Below are positions 1 through 11,186 of a DNA stretch of 64,000 nucleotides, piece after piece. The first letter of the stretch is position 1, and each line of letters starts with the position of its first letter. Origin of the DNA: Uloborus plumipes (lineage: Eukaryota > Arthropoda > Arachnida > Araneae > Uloboridae); contig JAXGGA010004497.1 of NCBI GenBank assembly GCA_038373865.1, forward strand, positions 1 to 64,000, written 5' to 3'. Made by a program: the position numbers and the translations under genes. Under the pieces are notes generated by a model, which was not told the origin of the DNA, ran no database searches, and saw only the letters and a list, made by a program, of their open reading frames with translations.

Positions 1-169
1 CTGAAACTTTTCGAGCAGATGTCACACACATGAGGTCGAAATCGGCTGTGCACCAGCATGTGCTTCTTCAAATTGCTTTTGTAAGGTGTGGTATAGTTGC
101 ACATTGGGCATACATTGATTATATGGGTACTCCGTACTTGGAAAGATTCCTTGAAGTGCTGACGCATGG
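1..169 (-). CDS. Zinc-finger terminal exon A (partial, cut by window edge)
   Basis: This is the 5' part of a minus-strand exon. The acceptor is a pyrimidine-rich stretch ending in CAG at 170-172, and two bases (CC) precede the first full codon, so the intron is phase 1. After an 18-19 residue lead comes a C2H2 finger with C20, C23, H36 and H40 (core TTPYKSNLKKHMLVH), then a linker and the start of a second finger at C48 and C51. The window ends inside finger 2, so the stop codon lies outside. Nucleic-acid binding is the known role of such fingers. The host gene is inferred to be one whose constant N-terminal exons lie elsewhere. If the donor exon ends in G, the junction codon here would be Ala, while the other minus-strand exons would give Gly. 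Confidence 0.85.
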
Positions 170-619
170 CTGAAAAGGAGGATAGTCATTTTTAAAGGAA
201 GCTAAAATAAACATAATTTAAAGTCATAACTACAAGAAGATATGAAATGAATTAATAAAAATTGTTTTGAGGAAAATAATTTGGTGATGACCTTGTCAAC
301 CATACACCATATAGTTAAAAAATCATGAGAAAAAAATGCTTGAAACATGGCTGCACTTTTAATCTTTTTCAATACACCAGGGATCAGGGATGTTGAGAGG
401 CCATGTTAGACTAGGTGCCCGGCCTTCAGGGGAAGGAAGGAGGGCTGGCAGCCAGACTGCCACGGGGCCCACCTTGATGCTACTCTGCCTGGCTAAAGCC
501 GACTTTAAACTGAATTGAAATCTCTGAGACTCAGGTGGTTCTATAAAGTTAAAGCTCAGAGCAATAAACCAAGGACCTATGAAAATGCAAGCATTTTTTA
601 AAGGTGTAGTTAATAGTTA
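170..619. other. Intronic or intergenic DNA with a GC-rich repeat-like patch
   Basis: No coding signal was seen. Bases about 370-505 are clearly more GC-rich than their surroundings and look like an old dispersed repeat, but I cannot name the family. The remainder is ordinary AT-rich sequence. Confidence 0.4.
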
Positions 620-1054
620 CAGTAGAGTCTCGAAAATCCGAGTCTCAAAAGTCCGAGGTTCCGCTTAATCCGAGGCTCTTTTATTGACATTTTAAGGTCT
701 ATCTTCAATAGCTAAAAAGATAATTTGCATTAAAATCTGAAAATAAGAACCTTTTGCTATTGGAAAATTTTCTTTTGTACTCACAATAAAGTAGTAAAAA
801 ATGTATTGAGAGGTTGGTGTCAAAGACATTCATCAAGTGTCACGAAATATTCTTTATCTACTAGAGATACATTAAGATATGCTTTGGAAATAATAACTTT
901 ATATGTAAAACGACTTGAAATAAAGTTTATCTCACTAATGATGATCGAAAAGTGTTACGTTTCTGCTGTTAAGAATTTTTTCCGGATAATCCGAGTTTTC
1001 AGTAATCCGAGGTGGCATGAGCCCCAATTACCTCAGATTTTCGAGACTCTACTG
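620..1054. mobile_element. pogo/Tigger-like MITE, 435 bp
   Basis: The terminal inverted repeats begin CAGTAGAGTCTCGAAAATC on the left, and the right end is its near-perfect complement. TA dinucleotides flank both ends (618-619 and 1055-1056), as expected for Tc1/mariner-pogo insertions. Further degenerate copies of the CCGAG motif lie inside each end. An open frame inside (806-1060) starts at a non-ATG codon, runs through the right terminal repeat and resembles no transposase, so the element is non-autonomous. Confidence 0.8.
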
Positions 1055-1056
1055 TA

Positions 1057-2734
1057 TTAAGATTTTTTTTACAATGTTATACTATTTTGTTTAGTATTGT
1101 CCAAAATGTCAAGCTAAAATTCTGCTTTTCAGACTTCAAGGAACAGGCAGACAAATATTAATAGTATTCTTAACTAACAATATAAAATTTAAACTAAATG
1201 TAGCACCTGTCTTTTCATTTAGATTGATTGTTTGTTTCATGAGAGAGAATCTCCAATTTTCAGACATGTTTGAGAACATATGTGGCATTAGACATGTTAG
1301 CACAAAAGCAAGTATTTGATTCATTATTACAGCACATGAGTTACAGAAACTCCTAACCAGAGATATAGCTTGGGTTTTTCAAGATTTAAAAGTATACCTT
1401 AATATATTTTAGTGAGAAATGAAATATACAATGAAGAACATAATAGCAATCAAGTCCATAAAAAAAAAACACCCTAACTCTTTAAGGATGAAATTGAAGA
1501 TGGCACAGAAAAAAAGAGAGGTGTACTACTTAGTGATGTATTGGATATCCGTACCTACAGGTCTCCGAGAGAAAATAAAGATCTGAATTTGTATCAAGAT
1601 TGGTTTTACACTAGGTAGATCTTAAACAAATCGTTTATGGTCTTAAATTTTATTACATATTTGAAATTCTACCAAGGGATAACTAAAAAATACTATTAAA
1701 TTATATTTAAATTAGCTTTTATTTCCTTTAAAATTATAAGTGTATTATTTTAACAATTAAATAGTCACAATTTTTTTTCTTTGGTTGTTGTATTATTTCT
1801 TATTTTTGCTTTTGTCACCATTCTTTCAAAAAAGAAAGACTAAATTCTGCTGTTAAAATTTTTAAAGATGCTTCCAATTGTGTAATATTGTTGGTGGGGC
1901 AAATCAGAAGGAATGGGTCAAAACTGCATTTGTACCAAAAAAAAGGCAAAAAATAATTTGCATTTGTTATAATTTTTCAATGCAGTGCTGTTCCGCTCCC
2001 CTTAACAATCCCCTACTCTTCTTAGAATGTCTTTTATGAATGTATCATTCTTGATGATGTGTTCGCAAAACATGAATTTTTTAAAGAAGTTGTCCCTTTA
2101 ATGTTACGAGAAAACCTTTCATCACTTGGACCAGAATTAAATTGAGTAAAAAAGTTGAGGCCAGTATCCAAACTCGCGGGTCAAGGGGCAAAAGACCTGT
2201 ATTCGCATTTGTATCCACAGATCACCATTACAACATATCCCTGGTACTATTTTGATTTTTAACGGTTAAAATGTCTTGACATATCGAATTCAAAAAACAA
2301 GCATTCAACAGTAATATTTTTTAATTTTCAATTGCTCAACCCACCCCACCGTCATTTTCTGCAATGTTAAATTTTTATTAAAAATAAGAAGCCTTAAAAT
2401 AGGTTTTAATTACATCTCTGAAGTACACATCTGATTTTTCATGCATGAAATGTGCTTGTAAGGCCATCCAAAATAACTCAGTTCTCCACTTTTAGTTAAA
2501 AAGGATCAGATCACTTCACGTAAAGCAACATACAACACAAGGATTTCTTCTCCTTTAGCATAAAACATTATGCATTCACATTGAAAGCATGTAAAAAATA
2601 AAACCTAAATTAAAAATTACGTGTGACAGCATCCAGACTTCGCAGTAGCTTTGAAGAAAAAAAAAAAAACAGGGCAAAAAATCGGGACAAAAGTGTATAG
2701 TGTACATTATACCGATAGATATATAGAATCAATA
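1057..2734. other. AT-rich non-coding spacer
   Basis: I see no exon, RNA gene or clear transposon ends here. The sequence is AT-rich with A and T runs. The short open frame at 1136-1324 on the minus strand has no recognisable domain. Confidence 0.5.
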
Positions 2735-3332
2735 CAGGGTTGTCACTCAATTCCGGGGTAAAAATTCCCTGTGTTTTCCCTGCATGAATATGCAGTATTA
2801 CAAATGAGCGAACACTGATATTCTATATGAACATTAATATCCTGTCACAGAAAAAAACTAACTAAATAAAAACATAGGGAGGCAAAGCAGAATTCATTAA
2901 AACTGAAATCATAGAACGGATTGATGACTAAGCTCATACTCTCTATTTAAATTAGAATAAGCTTTAAAATGTATTTCAAACTAAGTAATACTAAGTAATT
3001 TTGCTTCTATAATACACAATTAAATATTTACTTATAAATAAATAAACTTAGCAAAAAAAAAAAAAAAACTGTGAAGTAAAATTACTATTTATTTTATTTT
3101 ATTTATTATTATTATTTTATTCATTTGCTTATAAATTTATTTATTGGCAGTTTATGTTTCAGAATTTATTTTGGCAACTTGAACTTTTTTTAAAAAAGTA
3201 AAATTCCCTGCACTTTCTAGATTTTTGAAGAAATTTTCAAAATTCCCTGGATTTTCCCTGTTTTTCTGTTGATTTTTTAATTCCCAGTATTTTCCCTGTT
3301 TTTTCAGGTTTCCCTGTGGCGTGGCAACCCTG
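2735..3332. mobile_element. Non-coding hAT-like repeat with CAGGGTTG ends
   Basis: The left end starts CAGGGTTGTCAC and the right end is the complement of CAGGGTTGCCAC. Next to both ends the motif AATTCCCTG/TTTTCCCTG is repeated several times, which gives a long degenerate inverted repeat. The middle is AT-rich and non-coding. The flanks (AATCAATA and CAATATTA) are only loosely similar, so I cannot establish a target duplication. The hAT assignment is an inference from end style. Confidence 0.6.
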
Positions 3333-5012
3333 CAATATTAGACTCTAATTATCCGCATGTCTATCACAACGAAAAACACACCATTAAGTGTTGAACAAGT
3401 TCATGAATGCTTTTTTTTTGTACAAGAAACGTTGAGACAAAAAAGACCAATACAAATTGCAGGGCTCCCAACTGAGCCTACCCTCTTTATATTATTGAAA
3501 ACTGAATAACTCCATCATGGCAACCACTCGAATGTGGAGCTTGCATGCTACACAGAAGTTATATTCTGGTTAAATAGCAAAGTTATAGTTTTCAGGATCC
3601 ATGGGATATAAATAAATGTGAACATGCATAACACACCTAAATTACATAAACAATATTAAACTACCTTTACATTTTTTCTCAAGATTTAACAAGTTTTACT
3701 TTCCAAGAAAAAGAGGAAGAATTGAAAAACAGAAAGAAAAATCATTTTTTTAAAGCATTTAATAAATAAAATAAAATACATAATATTCAACTTTCAACTA
3801 CTTCTTAGATTTAGAGTACACACTTATGCAAGTAAATATGCTCTTTCAGAGAGATAAAGTAGGAAAAATAGCTTAAGAATTAAAAAAAAATGCAAACCAT
3901 AACTCTAAGCAAATCATAAATGATAGAGTTTTGACAAGAATCAAATTGTAATCCTACGGCAAGACAATGATAGCATTTTAAAACTAAATTGTACTTTAAA
4001 GTAATGGTATGATAAGAGTAAGAATGTTATTAAAAGCAGCATCGAACTTTAAATGAATGCACGGGGGCCTCTTCGCCCAAACTAAGTTAAACTGTCATCT
4101 TGGATTTCAGATAAGAGCTCCACAACATTGTAGTATGACAGCAGGTTTGACATCCTTATACAAGCTAACTCAAGTATACCACTCTCATCTTGTATGCAAA
4201 TTAATAATTAATAAATTATTTACTGGATCTCGAGCCATAAGTGTTTATTTATTTTAATGATTTATAACGCATTCACTAGGCTGAGTCCCTGCTGTCTTTA
4301 ATCTGAAGACATTTTGCTGAATTCTTTCTTTTTTTTAATGAATTTTGCCAGTTTGAACAACAGTTACGTTTATGCAATTTATATATTGCTTACATATAGC
4401 TTTTTAGCCATTTCAGTTTAAGCTGATGAAAATTAAATCAAGTTACGAAACTGTCTAAAACAAGATGAGATCTGGAAAAATTCAATATTTGACAGTTAAG
4501 ACAGTTTTCCTCTAATTAACAAAAATTAAATACGAATGTTGTTCAAAGCAATTTTGCAGTGGTCACTTATTGAAAGAAAAGCAGGGAAAATAAATCCCGA
4601 CAATAACAAATGAATTAAAATGAACAGTTACAATAAATATACGGTTGAACCTAATTAATGCAAAATCCACAGAAACATAATAATTTTTTCATGTTAATTG
4701 GATTTTATCTTATGCCAGGTATTAAGTGATTCCTAACTCACAGAATCAAATGAGTATTTCATGTAAAGCAATTCCACTTTAACATGGTTTGACTGTATTA
4801 TAAATTTGCCTGAAATGACAACAAAGAATGCAGCATTAATAGTAGATAAATGCTTTTTAAGAATACAATCAAATAATTTAAATTGTAAAGCATTATTTAG
4901 TTGGAAAAAAAATCTACACAGCGATTTCCTTCCAGTATGTAGGAAAATACAGGTTAGTGCACAGAACTTCAAAAATTACACTACAATCAGTATTTACTTC
5001 ATAAGAAAAACA
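3333..5012. other. AT-rich non-coding spacer
   Basis: No exon or complete repeat was recognised. The open frame at 4057-4257 on the plus strand lacks any known motif and sits in AT-rich DNA. Confidence 0.5.
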
Positions 5013-5311
5013 TCACTTCCTGTGGGTCATGGAATGCATTTGCATTGACTGCTTTGTAGTGTATCTTTTACCACAGACAGAACAACTGAATGGTTTTTCG
5101 CCCGAATGAATACGAAGATGAACTTTCAGATTTCCCTTCCGATCAAAGCTCTTATGACACACGTAGCAAATGTGATCCTGCTTCTTGTAAGGAAGAAACT
5201 TTCCTGCATCGGACAATGAGGAATCATCTTCAGACATTATATTAGATTCAGCTGCCATCTGTACTCTAGGCGATATTTTTCTTTTCTGATGAGAAGCATG
5301 AAAACGGAAAC
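5013..5311 (-). CDS. Zinc-finger terminal exon B (two fingers, first finger missing)
   Basis: The acceptor ends GCACAG at 5312 and the exon opens with GT plus 98 codons and a stop. Two canonical C2H2 fingers are present: C48, C51, H64, H68 and C76, C79, H92, H96, joined by an HSGEKPF linker. The last finger carries the family signature RYTTKQSMQMH. These positions are identical to fingers 2 and 3 of exon C, and both exons are 98 codons long. The place of finger 1 (residues 20-40) is taken by a serine- and acid-rich stretch including SEDDSSLSD. The exon may therefore descend from a three-finger form. The open frame continues upstream into the intron but that part is not expected to be translated. 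Confidence 0.9.
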
Positions 5312-6214
5312 CTGTGCAATAAAATTTTATTAATTCATTTCCAAAAGAGAAAACAAGTTTATTCTCTACAGTTTTAAAATACATGTGCAATACATAAGTG
5401 ATAAACATTTTCCATCAGCAAATATAGTCTACTTAATCCTTTTTCAAACGGTTTAAATATTAGCTAAATGACTTCCTGATCAGGTTTTCCTCCTCCTGCG
5501 CATGAAACTATTATTTTGCAAGACTGGAGTTAAAATAAATCTAGCCACAATTGGCTCCCTCTTTCCCTTTAACTATACTACCACTTATCAAACCAAGTTT
5601 AAATGCAGGTATAGTTGTGCAGAATATTTTCACAGAAGTGGAAGCAAGAATTTTTAGAAATTAAGGAATGGTAGAAGATTTTAAAATTATACAGGCAGTT
5701 CTTTATTAAATGATTCCCAGCCCATCGAAATATTTACAATTTCGGAGCTGCCAATGACAGCTAAGCACAAATGGCTAAATTTGTACTCAATAACAAAAAT
5801 GCTATTCATGTTACCTTTCAACCATCCTGTCAAGTAAGACATTTTGTAATTGTGGCTATTATAAGAGTGAGTTTTACAAAATTTAATTGAAAAAAAAAAT
5901 AGAAGATAACATTGAGACATGTAGAAAAAAGACAAAGAAATTTTATTACTAAAACAGAAACATAAAATTATTTTACAAATATTGGCAGAAATATTTTTTT
6001 CAAAATACTTTTTTTACAATTAGATACTTTTTGAAACATAATTGATATTGTGTACAGAAATAAAACTTTGCATAAAATATTGATGCTAAAATGAATTTTT
6101 TTTCCTTCACAGAAATTCATATTTTTACATACATGAAATTTAAACAGATAAATGTGAAATTTCAAACTCAATAACCAGAAAAAATTTTGTTCCAAAAAAA
6201 AAAAACACAATATA
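5312..6214. other. AT-rich intronic spacer
   Basis: Nothing recognisable apart from the pyrimidine tract of exon B. The minus-strand open frames at 5687-5935 and 5968-6210 are low-complexity AT-rich frames without domains. Confidence 0.5.
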
Positions 6215-6370
6215 CCAACCGCCCAGTTATGTCATCCAGAGACTGCAGTTTCGTCCTAATTTGGACTCATCCGTCTGGCATAGACAATAACCGAGCTGAA
6301 GGTTGATGAGATATTTCAGTGAAGCTGAGAGTGCCAAAAAACTGGTAGCTAAAGTAAATTTAGCACAATA
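6215..6370. repeat. Dispersed repeat, copy 1 (core CTGCAGTTTCGTCC)
   Basis: This segment shares a core with two segments near 9.1 and 9.4 kb. The order of shared blocks is a GTCATCCAGAGACTGCAGTT-like stretch, then a GGACTC block, then CAATAACC-AGCTG-AGG. The three copies have the same orientation and differ by scattered changes, as old copies of a short interspersed element would. No pol III box was clearly identified. Confidence 0.6.
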
Positions 6371-8713
6371 ACCAGAGATCACAGCAATAGTATGGTACAA
6401 CTCGTAAGGAGGTTGTAATGAGCGTTTAAAGAGGTTGTAATGAGTAAGGGAGCAAATAGCTTTAAAAGGGCCATTGATATTTATTAGAGACTATAAATTG
6501 ACTAGGATCAATCTAGCTGAGCTCAGTGCCTGTTGTTTGTCATCACATTTGTATTTTTAAATTTAAGGCAAAGCTTGAGTATTTAATCATTAAATACCCA
6601 GGCTTTGCCTTATGAGCTCATAGAAAAAAACATTTATGATCATTATGATTGCAAATGCATCAAAATTAATGATTACAGATTAGAGAGATATGTAGATGGT
6701 TCATAAAGAAATAATAAATGATTCTTTAAAAATATTACAAACAAAACATAAATATTTAGCAATGAGTTTTTGTTTAACAAATTCTTGGGTTCAAAATGAA
6801 GCACCAGCTTTCGTAAATTTGTAACATTGACATTTTTTCAACTAAATGTCACATATCACATCTATAGCAACACAAAAAATAAAAAATCGCAACTACAAAA
6901 TTGGATATTAGTTTATGGAGATTTCTGAATAATAAAGGATTTACTATTCTTATACAATTTTTATTGTTAATAATTTTTATTCACAGTACAAAAAATACCT
7001 CCTCAGATCCAAGAGCAACTTTGAATGATAAATTAAAAAAAAAAATTGCATTGATTGGTCTTAAACATATGGAAAAGTACAGAACAAATATGACAAAAAA
7101 TACCTTAATTTTTACTTTTGTGAAAATTAGTGTCTTCCGGAGGAACGATACCAAAATAATAGTGTTTTAAATAAAAGAAGGAAGGTTTGAGTAAAATATG
7201 GATAATTTCACATGAAAAAACACCATATGTAAGGAATTCAGCATTAGGGTATGTCATGAAAAAAATATTTTTGAACATCAACTTGCGCATTTGGGATCTA
7301 ATGTATTTATTTGTACATGAGAAATCCATTCCTGGAATTAGTTTTGAAAAATATGAAGGTTTAGTTACCGGGAAACGGTAATTAAAAATGCTCAATGATG
7401 CTCATATTAAATATTTTGCTCATGGCATTTTATTTAATGGTTACAGGTATTTATTACTAACTAAATAATTATTTAATAAGTGAAAGGCATGATAAATGTA
7501 AAACAAAACATATTTTAGCTATTCCTAATAGTAAAAACAAATAATTTGCGATGATTCGAGTATATGGTCTAATTTACAAACAGTATATCTGCATTCCACT
7601 TAGTGCACAAACACAAGGCTGCAGACAGGAGACAGTCACTGATATGTTTTTTTTTTTTTTTTTTTCATCCAGTTTGGACACACTTGAAAGAAATTTTTGT
7701 TTTAATAAGAGCCACGACTACTCAAATAAGCAATTGAAATTGTAAATTCATCTCTCCTATCCCAACCACACACTGATCTAGTAGTTACAAAACAGTTAAT
7801 ACAAGTATCATTGAGTATTTTCAATTACTGTTCACTGGTAGCTGAACCTTTATATTTTTCCAAAATATTACCAGAAATGGATTTCTCACGTGCAAATACA
7901 TTAGATCCCAGATATACAAGTCAATGTTAAAAAAAAAATTTCATGACCCTATTCAGCATGTTTAATAACTTTCTACTATAAAAATAATTAAAACTAGGAA
8001 CAGTTCCCAGTGTGTATGCATGTAATTATCTTTTCTTTAAAACATGCTACTTTCATTTGACTCTAAACAAGTTATAAATAAAAATCTGCCGATAAAACAC
8101 ATTTTCAGTAATCATCTACTAACAAGAAAATTAACTACTAATAATGTGCAGCACTGACACATTTCATTTTCTTTGACAGTAGTTTTTTATAACTGTTGTT
8201 TAGTGTCTCTTAGTGGCGATGCTTGGACTGGGACGGGAATATTTTAAGCATAAAAGTACCTAAAAAATTTTGCATGTTTTTGATTTTTATTACAAGATGC
8301 TATTATCTCTATATAAAACTTATCATACTTCATATTATGAATCATGACAGGAAGGCAGCAAGGATGCTATTTCATATTCTTTTCTACCACTTCACTTGAA
8401 ATAAACAGTGGCTCATGATAAAACTTGATAAAAGCACACAAAATTTTTCATGCCCGAAGATTTAGTAAATGGACGGTCACACTAAGCTCATTTTCGCAAA
8501 TGACAATGGACAAAAAATGGATGACAATTCCTTAAGAGCTGCCCTTCCACATGATTATACTCTGACCAATACTGAAATACATCAAATTATTCTACTTTAG
8601 ATAACAAAGCACAAACATATTAAAGCTCATCAGAACACATTGTAACATATGACAAATCGTTGGCTAACAGCAACAAAACACTGAAGGAATTGAACTTTAA
8701 AGCCACTATATAA
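6371..8713. other. AT-rich spacer with one strong palindrome
   Basis: It contains the 6565-6611 palindrome, listed separately, and a T run at about 7647. The short open frames here (6901-7170, 7105-7395, 7551-7745) show no domain and are AT-driven. Confidence 0.5.
6565..6611. repeat. Near-perfect 47-base palindrome
   Basis: Two 23-base arms flank a single base at 6588. The arms differ at two positions, and both changes can form G-U pairs on one strand, so an RNA copy would fold along nearly its whole length. The left arm starts AAGGCAAAGCTTGAG and the right arm ends CAGGCTTTGCCTT. Flanking sequence does not continue the symmetry. Confidence 0.75.
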
Positions 8714-9012
8714 CTAAACTCTGTGTGAAATGAAATGAACTTGCATTGACTGCTTTGTAGTGAAGCGCTTTCCACACCTCATGCATTGATAGGGGCGTGA
8801 ACCATAATGAATGAGCATGTGAGTGTTGAGATTACTCTTTTGACTGAAGCATTTGTTGCAGATGTCACAGGTATAAGGTCGCTGCTTGCTATGAACTAGG
8901 TAATGCTTTGCCAAGTCAGATTTGTATGGAGTTGAATAATTGCACTCGGAGCACAAGTTCATTAATATCTGGCCTCTTGATTTAGAAGGATCTTTTAACA
9001 GCACGTTGAAGC
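8714..9012 (-). CDS. Zinc-finger terminal exon C (three fingers)
   Basis: The acceptor reads ATATTTCAG, ending at 9013. Two bases (GC) precede 98 codons and a stop. Three C2H2 fingers lie at C20, C23, H36, H40; C48, C51, H64, H68; and C76, C79, H92, H96. The finger 1 core is YSTPYKSDLAKHYLVH and finger 3 carries RFTTKQSMQVH. The first linker reads SKQRPY and the second YGSRPY, close to the classic TGEKP type. The lead before finger 1 is 19 residues, as in exons D, E, F and J. The first ATG in the open frame is not a credible start because it lies four codons into the spliced exon. DNA binding as part of a nuclear transcription factor is inferred from the family. Confidence 0.92.
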
Positions 9013-9124
9013 CTGAAATATGGATAAAAAAACATTTAAAAGGTGATAAAATTATTATCTTGCAGAAAAATGATCAACTATATAAACAACATATGGCATA
9101 CGGAACACTTTAATCTTAAGCAAT
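9013..9124. other. Intron segment upstream of exon C
   Basis: AT-rich sequence directly upstream of the exon C acceptor on the minus strand; nothing else was seen. Confidence 0.4.
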
Positions 9125-9285
9125 TACACCCATAGCTTGGTCATGACATCCTGAGCCTGCAGTTTCGTCCTTATTAAGATTCCTCAGTCAGGAATAGCCA
9201 ATAACCAAGCTGGAGGCAAATGTCTTCTTACTGTAGCCAAGATAGCCTTCAAACTGGTAAATAAAATATATTTATCTTTCCAGCG
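9125..9285. repeat. Dispersed repeat, copy 2
   Basis: This copy has the blocks TTGGTCATGACATCCTGAG, CTGCAGTTTCGTCC, AATAGCCAATAACCAAGCTG and CTGTAGCCAAGATA. It aligns along its length with copy 3 just downstream and with copy 1 at 6.2 kb. Confidence 0.65.
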
Positions 9286-9329
9286 AGCGTCCACAAACCA
9301 TGCAACTTGAAATTTGAAGACAAAAGCTG

Positions 9330-9510
9330 GGTCATATGCAATGAGTTACCGCCCATAAGCCATGGTTTAGGCAGAACTCAAGCAAATACACCCAGAGCTC
9401 GGTCATGACATCCTGAGATTGCAGTTTTGTCCTCATTTTGGACTCACAGTTAGAAATAGCCAATAACCAAGCTGAAGGCAACTGTCCTCTTATTGCAGCC
9501 AAGATCTTTA
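9330..9510. repeat. Dispersed repeat, copy 3
   Basis: The same block order as copy 2 (CTCGGTCATGACATCCTGAG, TTGCAGTTTTGTCC, ATAGCCAATAACCAAGCTG, ATTGCAGCCAAGATC), about 257 bases further on. This copy extends further on its left side with GCCATGGTTTAGGCAGAACT. Two adjacent copies in the same direction could be separate insertions or a local duplication. Confidence 0.65.
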
Positions 9511-11003
9511 ATCTTGCTTTTGTAACTGTCATCACAGCCATCCAAAGATAAAACCGTACTTGGGGCAAAAATTATCTGGCACATTTTCTTTTCTACAGCA
9601 ATATTTATTTTATTCCCTTTTATACAATATTATTTTTCCAATCTCATTTTATTCACATGAACTTCAAGTACAATAGCTTGCACTAGTAGTTGCTCTTGTG
9701 ATTAAAATGAATGGAAAGAGTTTTTTTTTTTAAAAGAACGTTTCGGCAAAGTCCACATTTTTTTTCTGAAGCGCTGATTTTATATGTTTCAATTGGGTTT
9801 CAGAGGAGATTTACTTCTTTTCATTAGGAAAAGGCGAAGGGGATGAGATTTCAGGTTAGCCTGGAGATAAATACAGCTTTGATGACATAAAAAGTAAGAG
9901 ATTATTTCAGTATTATTACTTAATAATTGTTAAAATCTCAAACTTTTTTTAAAAAGAATTATTTTTTCAAAAAAATATATGCAGGTGCAGGTAATGTTTA
10001 CCACTAGGCACCCTTACATTTCATGCCACCTGGGGTTATCCCCCCCTCTTGCCCTCTCCTTCAAACAACTCCCTGACTGGTTCTAATGTCATCTTCCAAT
10101 CAAATTTTATAATTTAAACCTGATCAGCTACATAAAAAACACATCTTCAAAAAAAGCAACAGCGAACTTCAAGGGAACACCGCTCATCAACTCATCATCA
10201 TTATTCTTTTAAGTAAATATATTAAATATAGTTTGCACACTTACCGTGCATACAAATTATTACAATACTATTAAAATCTAAAAGTAAACAAATGTGGACC
10301 CATGTACAAATAAAGTCACTGTATCAGTTCTAATGTGTACTAATGAAAATACCAAACATATAAAGCATTAACTAAGTGTGAAGCCTTCAAAATCAAGTAA
10401 GAATATCACAATGACACTCAAAGATATGTGTCTTTGGTATCTCTATTAATGACATAGACTAAAAGTACAGGGATAAAGACAATATTTGATTTATCACAGG
10501 TCAATACAAATAAAAAATACATAATTTATTGAAATCCATAAAAAGTTAACTTTTAAGTAAGACTCTTTATGTACATTAAAAAAATTTTACAAAATTTTTG
10601 CATGTTAATGATATTGAACTTGATTTCAAAAAAAAAAAGGCACAAGTTTGAATTTTTAAGTGTATACACAATTTTACAATAAAATCAAACATAAAGCAAA
10701 TTTTACATTTCATTCATTTTGATTAAAAATTAAGATGTATAAAGCAGTTTAAAGAGGTAAAATTCTTGAAAGTTTTTGTTTTAAACAGAAGGCAATAGAA
10801 GCATGTTCTTACTTACTTTTAATACTTGCTGCAAAGTGCTTCTTCATCAAGGTTTTTATAAACTTGTGCTTTTAAAACTGTTTTTAAGCAATCACTCTTA
10901 TTAATTAATGTTTATTGAACTTCAAATTTACAATTAATGATCATATTTGTATTTTCTGAATTAAAAATATACAAATATTATGAAAATTATACTGCATACT
11001 CAA
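9511..11003. other. AT-rich non-coding spacer
   Basis: No exon, RNA gene or clear element ends were recognised. Confidence 0.5.
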
Positions 11004-11178
11004 CAGGGACGTCATTTCAAGTTTTTTCCAGGGGGGGGGGAGCAAAGGGTAAAAACACAATACAATTTCACCAGAAAGCAACAAAAACCACGCCCACTTA
11101 TGTGTAAATACATTGATTTCTAAAAATCGTGGGGGGGGGCAATTGACACCCCCCTCCCCTTTCTAAATGACGGGCCTG
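11004..11178. mobile_element. hAT-type MITE, 175 bp, with perfect 8-bp target duplication
   Basis: The element starts CAGGGACGTCATTTCAAG and ends with the complement of CAGGCCCGTCATTTAGAAAG. The 8-base direct repeat ATACTCAA flanks it exactly (10996-11003 and 11179-11186), which is the hAT hallmark. Runs of G near the left and of C near the right form part of the inverted symmetry. It has no coding capacity. Confidence 0.88.
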
Positions 11179-11186
11179 ATACTCAA

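Noticed and set aside
806..1060. Plus-strand open frame of 84 codons
   Set aside because: It starts at TTG and lies within the pogo-like MITE including its terminal repeat; no domain.
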